From JAYEHK01 sp034659475 (GTDB lineage: Bacteria > Bacillota > Syntrophomonadia > Syntrophomonadales > Syntrophomonadaceae), in NCBI GenBank assembly GCA_034659475.1, contig JAYEHK010000121.1, positions 17,653 to 81,652 of the forward strand: DNA of 64,000 nt. The letters are read 5' to 3'. Below the pieces are notes generated by a model. It saw nothing but the letters and a program-made list of their open reading frames with translations, did not search any database and was not told the DNA's origin. The position numbers and the translations under genes are program-made. Shown here piece by piece: positions 35,482 through 44,684 of the stretch; position 1 is the stretch's first letter; each line of letters starts with the position of its first letter.

Positions 35482-38400
35482 TTATGCGAACAGGTTGGAT
35501 TCTTCAATCTTCCGCAGTTCCAATTGCTGAAGATCTTCTACTGACGTGGACAGGTCAGGAACCACCTTCACAAAAGATTTGCCGCCTTCGCGTCGCTCCA
35601 ATCTCATCTTATAGTTGATTTCAAAGTTTGATGCGATCATCGGGTTGATTTGCGAACCGGGGGCGATCAATTGCACATTGTTTTCTTTGATAATATTCAA
35701 CATGGGCTGCCACAGATATAGCGCTGTAGTCGGGCCAAAAAGATTATCCGCAATGATCGTCTTGCGGCTGCCGGCTTGTCTGCCTTCGGTTTTGATATCC
35801 CTGATAAAAGACAGGAGACAGATGAGGAAGATAAAGTAGACCGCATTGCCTTGCCCATCCGAGGTGCTAAGTTTCTCCCAGGGAACCATCCTGCTTTGTT
35901 CCCTGAGCTGCTTGATGTTATACATCTTTACCTGCAGCTGATCCATATTGACCAGTTTAGAAAGAAGCTCTGCAGGGGAGAGCAAATGATTAAGATTCGC
36001 CGCAATATTCTGATCGTCCCGGTCTAACCCTTCGATTAAATGCTGGATATGTTTCTCCATGTTCAGCCGTTTGACCTCCGTAGAGTATTCCGGCAGGATC
36101 AACTGAATCATTTGCCGTACCTTACCGTGTACCTCAATCTTGGAAAAAGTATCAAACTTCTTCAGGTCACTTAACAGCTGTTCGGAGGGTTGGTAACAGG
36201 CGGTAATAAACTGTTTTTGCCTATCGGCCATACGTTCCAGATCTGCCTGGAGTTTTACGTTGACCTCTATGGCAAGATTAATATAGCGTTGAATGTTGTC
36301 AGAGGTCAGCTGCGCGGAGCTTGCAGTTTGTGGTGCTCCCTCCTGTTTGAGGCTATAAGAGAAATTATCATCCTTAATCAAGGCCAATCTCTTCTGGAAT
36401 TCCTGACAGACCTTTTCAACATCAGTATTCAATTTACGAGTATCCGCCTGAATGTCGGCAAAGCTGCGCTGACTGCAGCCCATCGGGTAAGCGGGACCAG
36501 GCTGAAGGTGATTGATTTCCATATAGGAAGCAATTTTTTCAGCCTCCTTTTCTCTGGCCTTTAATTCTTTCTCAAAGTCGGTTAACTGCTCAAGCAGGCG
36601 TTTTGCCCCTCTGATTAAATCCTGTTTGGCCTGGTTTAATCGATCAATTTCCAGCCGAATCTGATCAATTGATTGAAAAGCCTCGTTCTCCTGATAAGAA
36701 GCACCCAGGTTTTTCTTTTGGTTGTCAATTTGGCCAATTAATTGATTGATGCCATTATTCAGTTCTCCTACCTGATCGCTTATGGCTTCAGCTGTTTTGT
36801 GTATCTCTTCGGCTTCCTTTTTGGTACGGGCAATCACGTCATCCGCAATGGACAGCAAAGGGTTATGTTCTTTCAGGCTGTCAAAACAGGCAATATCATA
36901 CCCTGAATCCAGCAAGTCACGGACAATTGAATCCATTTGCTTTCTCGTGTTGGCAAGTTCTTTTTGTAACGGTTCCAGTGCCATATTTTTCTGGCGAAAT
37001 GCCTCTTTAGCAGCAGTATACCGGCTTCGGGACTCATCATAATCCCATTCCATTTTTTCGCCTGCCAGACCTTCCTGACCTAACTCGGATTTAGTCTGTT
37101 TGTATTGTTCTAATTCCTCTTTAAACTTGCCTATCTTTGACTTGAGCGATTCCAGATTCCCTTGGACCGTCTTTTTCTCCTGTTCAAATGACTGTTCACT
37201 GCTTTCAAACATGGCCACATCTTTGCGTAGGGTTCGAATAGAAATAAAAAGCCCCTGTTGCTCATTAAATAACTGGCGGTATTGTGCCAATCGATCAACA
37301 TTGAGCCTGTGCGTGTCTCTCTTAGCTTCTATTTCCCGACGTCTGGCAGGAAGCTTGGTAAGGACTTCATTCAAATCACTGATCTGCTGTTCTAATTGGT
37401 TTTTCAAAGCAACAACTTCGGCTTGTTTTATCAGCAATTGTTTTTCTAACGTCTGCTTATTTTGCAGTACGTTAATACTTTCTTGATAATCCCGAATCAC
37501 CTGTTCATCTACATTCATTTTGATTAACTGTTCATCGATGGCTGCAATGCTCCGGGCCAGGTCATCTATGTTTTTCTTGAGTCGTTTTTTATACACCTCA
37601 AGATCATCTGGAATATCGCCCAGATTAGCCGTATATATAATGCGTGTTCTATCCATTCGTTCGTTGTTTTTAACCGCTTCCAGATCAATAATTGGAATGG
37701 CATAGTCCGAAAAAGCGGTTCCAATCCAATCCGGATGGTCTTTTAACCGTTCTAAGTCAGGCCCGGAAACCAGCACAGCATATGGCAAAAGGGGATTATT
37801 CAGCAATAACGCCGCTTTACGCTCGGGGTTATGATATAAATACTCTGCTCCCAGGAAAACACCGTCTAATCTGCTCTGCAGATGGGCATAGAGCATGCTC
37901 ACTTCGCGATTGGGGATATAATAATCTCGGCCTTCAACCTTCTCTAGTTCTGCCTCGACCTGGTCAAGCTGTTTTTCACTCTCACGTTGTTCTTCTCTTA
38001 ACCTGTTTTTCCGCTCTGCAATTACTCTCAGACCTTCTGTTACGTACGGGGTAGAATTATCAATGCTGATTTGATAGTTTCCCAAAACCTGATGAAATAC
38101 TGTCTTTTTTTCTTCCACCGCTTCTCTATAGAGCTCACATTCTTTAAGCCTGTATATGACCTCTGCCAACTCATTTGATACATCAGTCTTCTGGTTATGG
38201 CTGTCTTCGATTCGCTGGGGAAGAATCAGCATATCCTGGTCGATGCCATCCATCTGGTGTTGGAACATCTCTATTTGATCACTCATCCGCTGCATCATGG
38301 GCTCAATTTCATCATCCAGAAACCAGATACAATCAGCGGAACGCAGATCGATTTTCAACCTGGTTTCTTGCTCGTCAACGATTGTTTTACGTTTCTTATC

Positions 38401-39885
38401 ATTCTCCAGATTTTGTTTAGCTCTGCCGATTTCCTGCGTAATATCCTTGATCTTGCTTTCTATTTGATCTAATTCCAGGCTATACTTCTGATAAGCATCA
38501 ATTGCCTGGTTTTTTTGATCTTCTACCTGCGAGGATCTTTCATCGATAGCCAGTCGATAGTTATAGACTGCCTGTGCGAGTTGATCTCTTAGGTCACCAT
38601 GACTAGATTCTAATTGCTGCAATTTGAGTTCAGTGGTGTGACAAATACTGCGTCCTTCACAATAATCGAGATACTTATTCTGGGCACGGCTGAGCAAATA
38701 CTCTTCATGCTTTTGTTTATAGGCTTCTTTCGTTTGCTGTAAATACCTCTCCAGTTCTGCCTTCTGCTCCTCTAATTCACGCCTGGAGATTTCATTTTCC
38801 TGGATTGACAGACAATTGATTTGATAGCCAACTTTATTGGTTTTTAACTGGTTATTGTCAAGTGTCTGTTTTGCAGCTTTGATTTTATCTGCAAGGTTAT
38901 TAAGCTTTTCCAATTCGGCCTCATGGCTGTAAATCGCATCCTGTTGCACTTGCTCGACTGACTGGTATTTTACCCCTAATTGATCACAGCTTTGCCGCAG
39001 TTGTTCGCAGCGATTTATATTCATCTCGTTTATAACCGCATTATCACGCTTGGTTTGATATTCTTTGAATTGTTCCTTAATATTAATGAGTTCTCGAGCC
39101 AGATTTGCCCCTTGCTTATTGCCTGCATCACGGCCTGTTTCGTTTAAATCTGCAACAATGGGAATGAGCAAATTTTCCACTAATTTACGAGAGGTCTTGG
39201 CCTGCTCAAAGTAGCTTTTAATGTTATTTTCTTTTTGATTGATTTGCTGAATTAGTTCCCATTCCCGCGGTACGATGTTATAGCCGTTCAAAAAGGCCTT
39301 AAATTCAGTACGGGAGCGCTGGGTATCGAATGTATGGACAGCAAATCCCTGTTTTTTGAGATCTCTTAGATAGTTTTTCAAGCTGGATAATGACTTATAT
39401 TCTTCTTTTTCGTTTTCTCTCCGGTATAAATCAAGGCCCTGGATATCAACACTATTTGTTTCATTATATAGATGTGTATAATTGAAAAATTCCAGACTTG
39501 TATCCTCTAACGCATCTTCCTCATCGTCGCTTATAATAGATGCTTCATCAGGGTTAGCGGGACCTGGTTTTTTTGACCCTTTAGCACAGAAACCGGAGAG
39601 CAGATATTTGTATGGAGAGCCTTCATCCAGAAGCCATTCTACCACGATATGTGAGGTGCGATCCTTGCCACCTTCAAAGATATTTTTCAATGGATTCTTT
39701 TTATCCAAATAAGAATTCGGCAAAATGGTTTGTAGAATCATTTGAATAAGAAAGGTCTTCCCCCCGCCATTGATGAGATCATAGGTCACATTGCGACCGA
39801 ACAGGCCCATATGAAACTCGTCATAGAACTGGGTGGAATTGGTATTGCCGACGTTTACAAGTCTGATTCTGTTGACATGTGGCAT
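35482..39885 (-). CDS. jetC: JetC/MksB-like SMC ATPase of a Wadjet-type condensin
   Basis: 1467 residues. The N-terminal head has NVGNTNSTQFYDEFHMGLFG and the P-loop NGGGKTFL at 39-46. Long coiled coils follow (about 280-640 and 770-1150), with a globular hinge-like block near 660-740 (MLYAHLQSRLDGVFLGAEYL). The C-terminal head has a Walker B-like IIADNLFGPTTA near 1375; Asn stands where classical SMCs have Glu, which I believe is usual in this branch. With JetA and JetB it forms an SMC complex that, in Wadjet systems, extrudes circular DNA. It starts directly after the jetB stop. No jetD follows; a terminator and the recombinase do. Confidence 0.85.
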   Translation of the reverse strand: MPHVNRIRLVNVGNTNSTQFYDEFHMGLFGRNVTYDLINGGGKTFLIQMILQTILPNSYLDKKNPLKNIFEGGKDRTSHIVVEWLLDEGSPYKYLLSGFCAKGSKKPGPANPDEASIISDDEEDALEDTSLEFFNYTHLYNETNSVDIQGLDLYRRENEKEEYKSLSSLKNYLRDLKKQGFAVHTFDTQRSRTEFKAFLNGYNIVPREWELIQQINQKENNIKSYFEQAKTSRKLVENLLIPIVADLNETGRDAGNKQGANLARELINIKEQFKEYQTKRDNAVINEMNINRCEQLRQSCDQLGVKYQSVEQVQQDAIYSHEAELEKLNNLADKIKAAKQTLDNNQLKTNKVGYQINCLSIQENEISRRELEEQKAELERYLQQTKEAYKQKHEEYLLSRAQNKYLDYCEGRSICHTTELKLQQLESSHGDLRDQLAQAVYNYRLAIDERSSQVEDQKNQAIDAYQKYSLELDQIESKIKDITQEIGRAKQNLENDKKRKTIVDEQETRLKIDLRSADCIWFLDDEIEPMMQRMSDQIEMFQHQMDGIDQDMLILPQRIEDSHNQKTDVSNELAEVIYRLKECELYREAVEEKKTVFHQVLGNYQISIDNSTPYVTEGLRVIAERKNRLREEQRESEKQLDQVEAELEKVEGRDYYIPNREVSMLYAHLQSRLDGVFLGAEYLYHNPERKAALLLNNPLLPYAVLVSGPDLERLKDHPDWIGTAFSDYAIPIIDLEAVKNNERMDRTRIIYTANLGDIPDDLEVYKKRLKKNIDDLARSIAAIDEQLIKMNVDEQVIRDYQESINVLQNKQTLEKQLLIKQAEVVALKNQLEQQISDLNEVLTKLPARRREIEAKRDTHRLNVDRLAQYRQLFNEQQGLFISIRTLRKDVAMFESSEQSFEQEKKTVQGNLESLKSKIGKFKEELEQYKQTKSELGQEGLAGEKMEWDYDESRSRYTAAKEAFRQKNMALEPLQKELANTRKQMDSIVRDLLDSGYDIACFDSLKEHNPLLSIADDVIARTKKEAEEIHKTAEAISDQVGELNNGINQLIGQIDNQKKNLGASYQENEAFQSIDQIRLEIDRLNQAKQDLIRGAKRLLEQLTDFEKELKAREKEAEKIASYMEINHLQPGPAYPMGCSQRSFADIQADTRKLNTDVEKVCQEFQKRLALIKDDNFSYSLKQEGAPQTASSAQLTSDNIQRYINLAIEVNVKLQADLERMADRQKQFITACYQPSEQLLSDLKKFDTFSKIEVHGKVRQMIQLILPEYSTEVKRLNMEKHIQHLIEGLDRDDQNIAANLNHLLSPAELLSKLVNMDQLQVKMYNIKQLREQSRMVPWEKLSTSDGQGNAVYFIFLICLLSFIRDIKTEGRQAGSRKTIIADNLFGPTTALYLWQPMLNIIKENNVQLIAPGSQINPMIASNFEINYKMRLERREGGKSFVKVVPDLSTSVEDLQQLELRKIEESNLFA

Positions 39886-40632
39886 CTAGTATTCCACCCC
39901 CAGATCATATACAAATTCCATAATTTCTCGTTCCACTTCTTCATTGTTGTTGCCATTTTTGAAAAAATTATAGATAATCGCTTTAAAACGATCGGTTATA
40001 TAATAAAGATTCGTACCGGACTGAGCAATAAGGAGTTTATGATCCGCTAGAAAGTTACAGGCCGTACTCACCAGTGCATTCTTATCACTAACTCGAGCCG
40101 TGGGCGGGGCAGACAGATCCTCATTCCCAGAAAATGGTTTCGCATTCCAAAAACCTGCAACCTGCTTGAAATTGTACGATAACTCTTCACTGATAACATC
40201 TAAATCTCCCAGCCCAATTAAGGCATTGATTTTTTCATCAACCGCGGTGGTGATTTTAGGAATTGGCAAGAAACTAATGGATGTATCCGCATTGGATTCC
40301 GGATAGAACAGGGTAATGAGTGTCATGATGATAAAATAGACCATATTCTGCTGCTCTACATTGTTAACCCCGGTCATCTGCTTACGAATTTCTTCATTTG
40401 TATAACCCCACACTTTATTGTTACTACCAATCGTTACGAATAACTGGTTATTGTATGGGCACAGGATGACGTTGAATTTTTCGGTCAGCAGATTGACGTA
40501 ATCGTAGACTTTATTATTATTGCGATAGCTGTTGTACAGATGACTGTTACTCTCTTCACCTACATCGCTGCCACTTAGTAACTCCTTTATAATTTCAATC
40601 GCAATGTCCAATTCCTCGGTATCAGTAAGCAC
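39886..40632 (-). CDS. jetB: JetB/MksE-like KITE protein (DUF6063 type)
   Basis: 248 residues. Winged-helix-rich accessory subunit: EELDIAIEIIKELLSG at the start, TEKFNVILCPYNNQLFVTIG near 55, and a C-terminal wHTH with LYYITDRFKAIIYNFFKNG. Size, order and content fit the MksE/JetB subunit, which bridges kleisin and SMC heads. GTG start overlaps the jetA stop by one base (TAGTG) and the stop abuts the jetC ATG, so the three subunits are translationally coupled. Confidence 0.8.
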   Translation of the reverse strand: MLTDTEELDIAIEIIKELLSGSDVGEESNSHLYNSYRNNNKVYDYVNLLTEKFNVILCPYNNQLFVTIGSNNKVWGYTNEEIRKQMTGVNNVEQQNMVYFIIMTLITLFYPESNADTSISFLPIPKITTAVDEKINALIGLGDLDVISEELSYNFKQVAGFWNAKPFSGNEDLSAPPTARVSDKNALVSTACNFLADHKLLIAQSGTNLYYITDRFKAIIYNFFKNGNNNEEVEREIMEFVYDLGVEY

Positions 40633-42164
40633 TAAATAACCCCCTCAAACATCATATTCGTCATGGTAATACCATGGCCCAGTTCAATATTTTCATGTTC
40701 TGGATTGAGCGTAATTACAATCTTATGAATCTTATCACCCATCCAGGCGCTATGGTTTTGAAACGCCTGCTGCAGGATGGAGCACTCTCGTTCCTCGACC
40801 CGCATGATCTTTTGCAGGTCAAGAATCTGTATGTTATCATCTCGGTCTTTATCTCCGAACAGGGCTAGAATAAAGCCGATAAAATCTCGGTTGCGGATCA
40901 TGTCTTCATTATTGAACCGCAGGGAATCCACCCATTCCTGGAGGGTAAACCTTTCCTTCACAGACAGCATGTCCAACAGGCAGCGGGCATATATGCTGAA
41001 ATTATGTCGCTCCCGTCCCTCGGCAAGATCATCCATTAGCAGGAGTTCGATGACTTCTTCGTGCCTTACTTCTTCGAGTTCTTCCTTGTCTCTTCTGAAG
41101 ATTTTTTGCGGGGTTAAGGCCTTCAAAGGATTTAACTGTTTCATGCGATTCGGCTGCAATAATGGTTCTACCATAAAGCGAATCACCTCCGGAGGTCGGT
41201 CTTCTTCAATGATGCGTTCCAGAACCCCTTTAAAATCAAAACGTTCTGACAACGCAGAGCGCATTTTATAATCCAGGATACGATCAAAATCATTTGACAA
41301 CTCTGTGTTAATGATAATTAATTGCCGATAATGTTCAATCGTTAGCTTCAATTCGTTTTCCGTGACGCGCAGCATAGTAAAGACCTTTTTATCTTCCTCG
41401 CTTAACATCTTCCTATCGATCTTACTCCGATATTCTTCTTGGTTCTTATCCACGATTTCACGGCATCCATCAAAGAGTTCTTCCTGTTCATTTAGAATCT
41501 GGGCGATATCATCTAGATAAGCTATATATCGATCGGTAGCCTGCGTATTTTCACTCAGGTAGGCTATAATCTCCGCCTTTTGCGAGCTGATTAGCTTTAA
41601 GCGAATGTTAATATCCTTAACCTGGTTTAAGGCATGGTCAAAATTTCCCCTCTCTAACTGCAGACGCAGCATCAAAAGCTGCGTAGTTAAGGCTGCCCGA
41701 TCCAGAAATTCCTTGGTTTTCAGAAAAAAATCCAACCCATCATTGCTGATATAGTAAACAACATCCTTATAACTGGCATTGGGCCTGGTTTCAATCAGTT
41801 TGATGTGATTCGTATGCTGTTGTTGATCTTGAAAGCTATAATAAGGAAAAGAAAAATTCGCGCCGTCGTTTTGCATTTTATCCAACACAAAAGTGGTAAT
41901 CTCCTTGGCCTCTTCAGAGTGCAAAGCCTCTCCCCAGGCTTTTTGAATATATTCTGAAATAAAGCTACCAAGCATCGCATGGGTTAATCCCTGCGATTTA
42001 AGGCTTCCTTCATTTAATAAGCAATGCAGCACGCCGATGGCCAGCTGAGGAAGGCTGTATTGATACGGATTGGGGACTTTAAGCAACTGAAAAAACGGAA
42101 AGAAAACCTTCAGATTCTCCATTCTGACATCCATTTCTTCAATCAATTCATCGATAGCAAACAT
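40632..42164 (-). CDS. jetA: JetA/MksF-like kleisin subunit of a Wadjet-type condensin
   Basis: 510 residues, mostly helical, with a winged-helix N-terminus (FFPFFQLLKVPNPYQYSLPQ), a long central helical region (~180-330) and a C-terminal domain (VKERFTLQEWVDSLRFNNED). The kleisin links the SMC heads. The frame is open to 42257, but only the ATG at complement 42162-42164 has a strong site (AGGGAGGGCAGTTATG), so the shorter form is chosen. Order A-B-C matches Wadjet operons, most like the Firmicutes type with DUF5716/DUF6063 subunits; the subtype is inference. Confidence 0.8.
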   Translation of the reverse strand: MFAIDELIEEMDVRMENLKVFFPFFQLLKVPNPYQYSLPQLAIGVLHCLLNEGSLKSQGLTHAMLGSFISEYIQKAWGEALHSEEAKEITTFVLDKMQNDGANFSFPYYSFQDQQQHTNHIKLIETRPNASYKDVVYYISNDGLDFFLKTKEFLDRAALTTQLLMLRLQLERGNFDHALNQVKDINIRLKLISSQKAEIIAYLSENTQATDRYIAYLDDIAQILNEQEELFDGCREIVDKNQEEYRSKIDRKMLSEEDKKVFTMLRVTENELKLTIEHYRQLIIINTELSNDFDRILDYKMRSALSERFDFKGVLERIIEEDRPPEVIRFMVEPLLQPNRMKQLNPLKALTPQKIFRRDKEELEEVRHEEVIELLLMDDLAEGRERHNFSIYARCLLDMLSVKERFTLQEWVDSLRFNNEDMIRNRDFIGFILALFGDKDRDDNIQILDLQKIMRVEERECSILQQAFQNHSAWMGDKIHKIVITLNPEHENIELGHGITMTNMMFEGVI

Positions 42165-42264
42165 AACTGCCCTCCCTATATTATTGGTCAACACAAAGAG
42201 CAAACGGTCGGTTTCCTGATATCCTCCCTTTGCTCTGTTGTATTTTGAATCTGACATAGAATAA

Positions 42265-42507
42265 TCAATAGTCTATGTCTCCCTTATTTGCAATATAATT
42301 TTTAAACTGAGCTAAATGTATTACCTCCTGTGGAATGCACAAGCCATCATATATAATCTTATTGATAGCCTGGGAATAATCATCCTCAAAGAAACTGCAA
42401 AAAACTTCAACGTGTTAACATGCACCTTCTGTTTCTCTTTGTGTTTTTGCAAAGAGGTATGAGCGGAAAGATCAATTAAATGAATCAAGGCCGCAGGTAT
42501 ATTGTCC
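42265..42507 (-). pseudogene. frameshifted remnant directly upstream of jetA, possibly the 3' end of jetD
   Basis: Two overlapping frames read like one broken protein. The first gives AALIHLIDLSAHTSLQKHKE then KVHVNTLKFF; the second continues with FFEDDYSQAINKIIYDG then LCIPQEVIHLAQFKNYI and a stop at complement 42265-42267. The second part has protein-like composition and ends just before the jet operon, as an upstream partner gene would. The GLCIPQE segment is reminiscent of the C-terminal end of Toprim-type JetD proteins, but I cannot confirm this. It begins where the helicase gene ends. Confidence 0.35.
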
Positions 42508-44106
42508 TTAGCTGTGGAACAGACGCTGCAACACACGCTGGAGAAAAGGTTTTCTGGTTTCCGGCTCCTTCTTCTGTGTAACTTCTGCTTTTGGTTTGAC
42601 ATTGGCAGCATCGTCTTTCGAGGAATGGGCCTGGGTAGATCGAATGATCAGTTGTACTGGTTTCAGTTGCCCGGGAGAAGACTCTGCAATAATACTTGGC
42701 GGCGTTATATAATCCGCTTTTATATCAATTGACTGGTTTTCCTTCACGGGTTGCCTCGGCGTTATTGTGGCAGCATTATTGTTTCGAGCGGCAGCCTTGA
42801 CTGCAGCATTCTTATTTTGAACAGATGGTTTAACTGCAGTATTCTTATTTTGAGCAGAAGAGTTAACTGCAGTTTCTTTGTTTTGCGGTTGTTTTACACC
42901 TAGTTTCGAAGCAGCTTGAGCAGACTTGTTCTTCAGCGAATGTGCCTCAACCCATTTTTCGATGGCAGCTTTGTGTTGATTGAGGTCGGACTCCGTAGGC
43001 AATTCCGCTTCCTCAATCATAGCTCCGATATGCTCTTCTATCTCATAGAGACTCATGATGTCATCGCTTGTAACCAGAGAAATGGCGCGTCCAACTTTTC
43101 CAGCTCTGCCGGTACGTCCAATCCTGTGCACATAGCTATCCTTCTCAATAGGCACATCATAATTAATCACCAGGGACAGGTCGTCAACATGGATACCGCG
43201 GGCAGCAACATCTGTAGCCACTAACAAAGAAAATTCTCCGTGCTTAAACTGCTCCATTGTCTTCAATCGTCTGGTTTGGGGGATTGTCCCATGCAGAGCC
43301 TGGGATACATATCCCTTTCGAGTTAAAAAGCTTTGCACCCTATCGACACCAATGCGTGTGTTGCAGAAGATCACACAGCTTTCCGGCTGCTCACTCAATA
43401 ACAGACGGTTCAACTGGGTGTTTTTTTGATCGTGCTCTACACGGTAATATACCTGTTGTGTAGTATCCACAGTCATGGTATGAGATTCAATCTCGACAGT
43501 TACCGGGTTCCTCATGTTTTCCCGGCAGATTTTACTGATTTCCGGGGGAATGGTGGCTGAAAAAAGAAGGGTTACTCTATCTTTCGGGAGGGTTTTGATA
43601 ATCCTCACTACCTGATCAATAAAACCCATATCCAACATCCTGTCTGCTTCATCAAGCACTAAAAAGCGTATATGATTGGTTTTCAGATTTCCATGAGTAA
43701 TGTGATCAAATACCTTTCCCGGCGTTCCAGTTACAACAGAAACGCCCTTATTAAGGGCCTGAATTTCAACATTCATATTGTGCTGTCCGTATACAGCTGT
43801 TGTCTTGTGCGGAAGATGCTTTGATATCTGTTTCAGATCACTGTCCACCTGTACCGCCAGTTCCCGTGTGGGTGTAAGAATTAAACCCTGGGGACCTGCT
43901 GCTCCAGGATCAGTCAGTTGAAGAATTGAAACACCATAGACGGCTGTCTTGCCACTACCAGTTTTAGACTTTATAATCAGATCTTCCTGCTTCAGAATAT
44001 GAGGAATCGCCTCGCTCTGCACCTCTGTCGGTGTCTCAAAGCCCATCTCATTTAAAGCCTTTAGAATGGGATGGGAAATGTCTAGATCATTAAAACTGCT
44101 TATCAT
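42508..44106 (-). CDS. DEAD-box RNA helicase
   Basis: 532 residues. Motifs complete: Q motif region (FNDLDISHPILKALNEMGFE), I SKTGSGKTA near 48, Ia PTRELA, II DEAD near 151, III SAT near 183, V TDVAARG and VI HRIGRTGRAGK near 327. A basic, low-complexity tail (~390-532) contains 11-residue repeats and would bind RNA. Probably works in ribosome assembly or mRNA turnover, notably in the cold. It lies upstream of the jet operon in the same direction, 343 nt before the jetA start, with a remnant between. Confidence 0.9.
   Translation of the reverse strand: MISSFNDLDISHPILKALNEMGFETPTEVQSEAIPHILKQEDLIIKSKTGSGKTAVYGVSILQLTDPGAAGPQGLILTPTRELAVQVDSDLKQISKHLPHKTTAVYGQHNMNVEIQALNKGVSVVTGTPGKVFDHITHGNLKTNHIRFLVLDEADRMLDMGFIDQVVRIIKTLPKDRVTLLFSATIPPEISKICRENMRNPVTVEIESHTMTVDTTQQVYYRVEHDQKNTQLNRLLLSEQPESCVIFCNTRIGVDRVQSFLTRKGYVSQALHGTIPQTRRLKTMEQFKHGEFSLLVATDVAARGIHVDDLSLVINYDVPIEKDSYVHRIGRTGRAGKVGRAISLVTSDDIMSLYEIEEHIGAMIEEAELPTESDLNQHKAAIEKWVEAHSLKNKSAQAASKLGVKQPQNKETAVNSSAQNKNTAVKPSVQNKNAAVKAAARNNNAATITPRQPVKENQSIDIKADYITPPSIIAESSPGQLKPVQLIIRSTQAHSSKDDAANVKPKAEVTQKKEPETRKPFLQRVLQRLFHS
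42771..42885 (-). repeat. 33-bp tandem repeats in the helicase tail
   Basis: Three to four copies of an 11-codon unit: QNKETAVNSSA, QNKNTAVKPSV, QNKNAAVKAAA and partial RNNNAATITPR. The unit is in-frame and could vary in number between strains. Confidence 0.8.
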
Positions 44107-44395
44107 TATTCTCTTCTTTCATTATTGCTATTTTTCATTATTATACCATGAACACCAGGACCGTTCTTCCTGTTTTACAAAAGCAATATTCATTTACATA
44201 CAATAACAGCACATAGGCCAGACCTTTAGTTCAATTCTCTGTAAATATCTTAATTTTTATGCTATAAGCAGGACAAGCAGATATGTATGTCTAAATTGTA
44301 AAAAACCTACAAAGTTATTACAGAAATAACCTCACGGATCGATTCTGTTCATTAGTATTAAGACAGATAAATAGCTGTTTTATCAACGATGTAAA

Positions 44396-44679
44396 ACAGC
44401 CCTGATAATGCAACAATCGCTGTCTGTGAACAACACGATGAAAGAGATATGGGCTTTACCAGCGAGGCCATGTCAAAACCTCTTGAAGCTTTGGGATATC
44501 GCGTTGTTGACAACATGAAAGTTATCGGCCATTATGAAAAAGGCTCAGTTGCTAAAAATGATGAAACACTTACACGAGCCAGACAATCCGGGGTGAAACT
44601 AGCCAAAACCTTGAAGCTCCGTAAAGAAGTAGAGGCTAAAATAAAATCGACAGAAATCAATCTATTTATAGGGAGCTGA
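44396..44679 (+). pseudogene. C-terminal remnant of a flavodoxin-like NAD(P)H reductase
   Basis: The frame encodes DNATIAVCEQHDERDMGFTS, then PLEALGYRVVDNMKVIG and HYEKGSVAKNDETLTRAR, the last third of a flavodoxin-fold/FMN-reductase-type protein. A stop precedes it and no N-terminal half or flavin-binding P-loop is found. The first ATG is at 44449. It ends 5 nt before the next gene, so an operon is implied before the deletion. Confidence 0.65.
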
Positions 44680-44684
44680 CATTA

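Noticed and set aside
37692..38054. 120-codon plus-strand frame inside jetC, with several other long antisense frames at 36-42 kb
   Set aside because: Antisense shadows of the long coiled-coil gene; no ribosome-binding sites or conserved motifs.
42321..42611. 96-codon minus-strand frame overlapping the helicase end, considered as a gene
   Set aside because: Its first third is only an out-of-frame reading of the helicase tail and its end is out of frame with the better coding signal, so it is treated as part of a frameshifted remnant.
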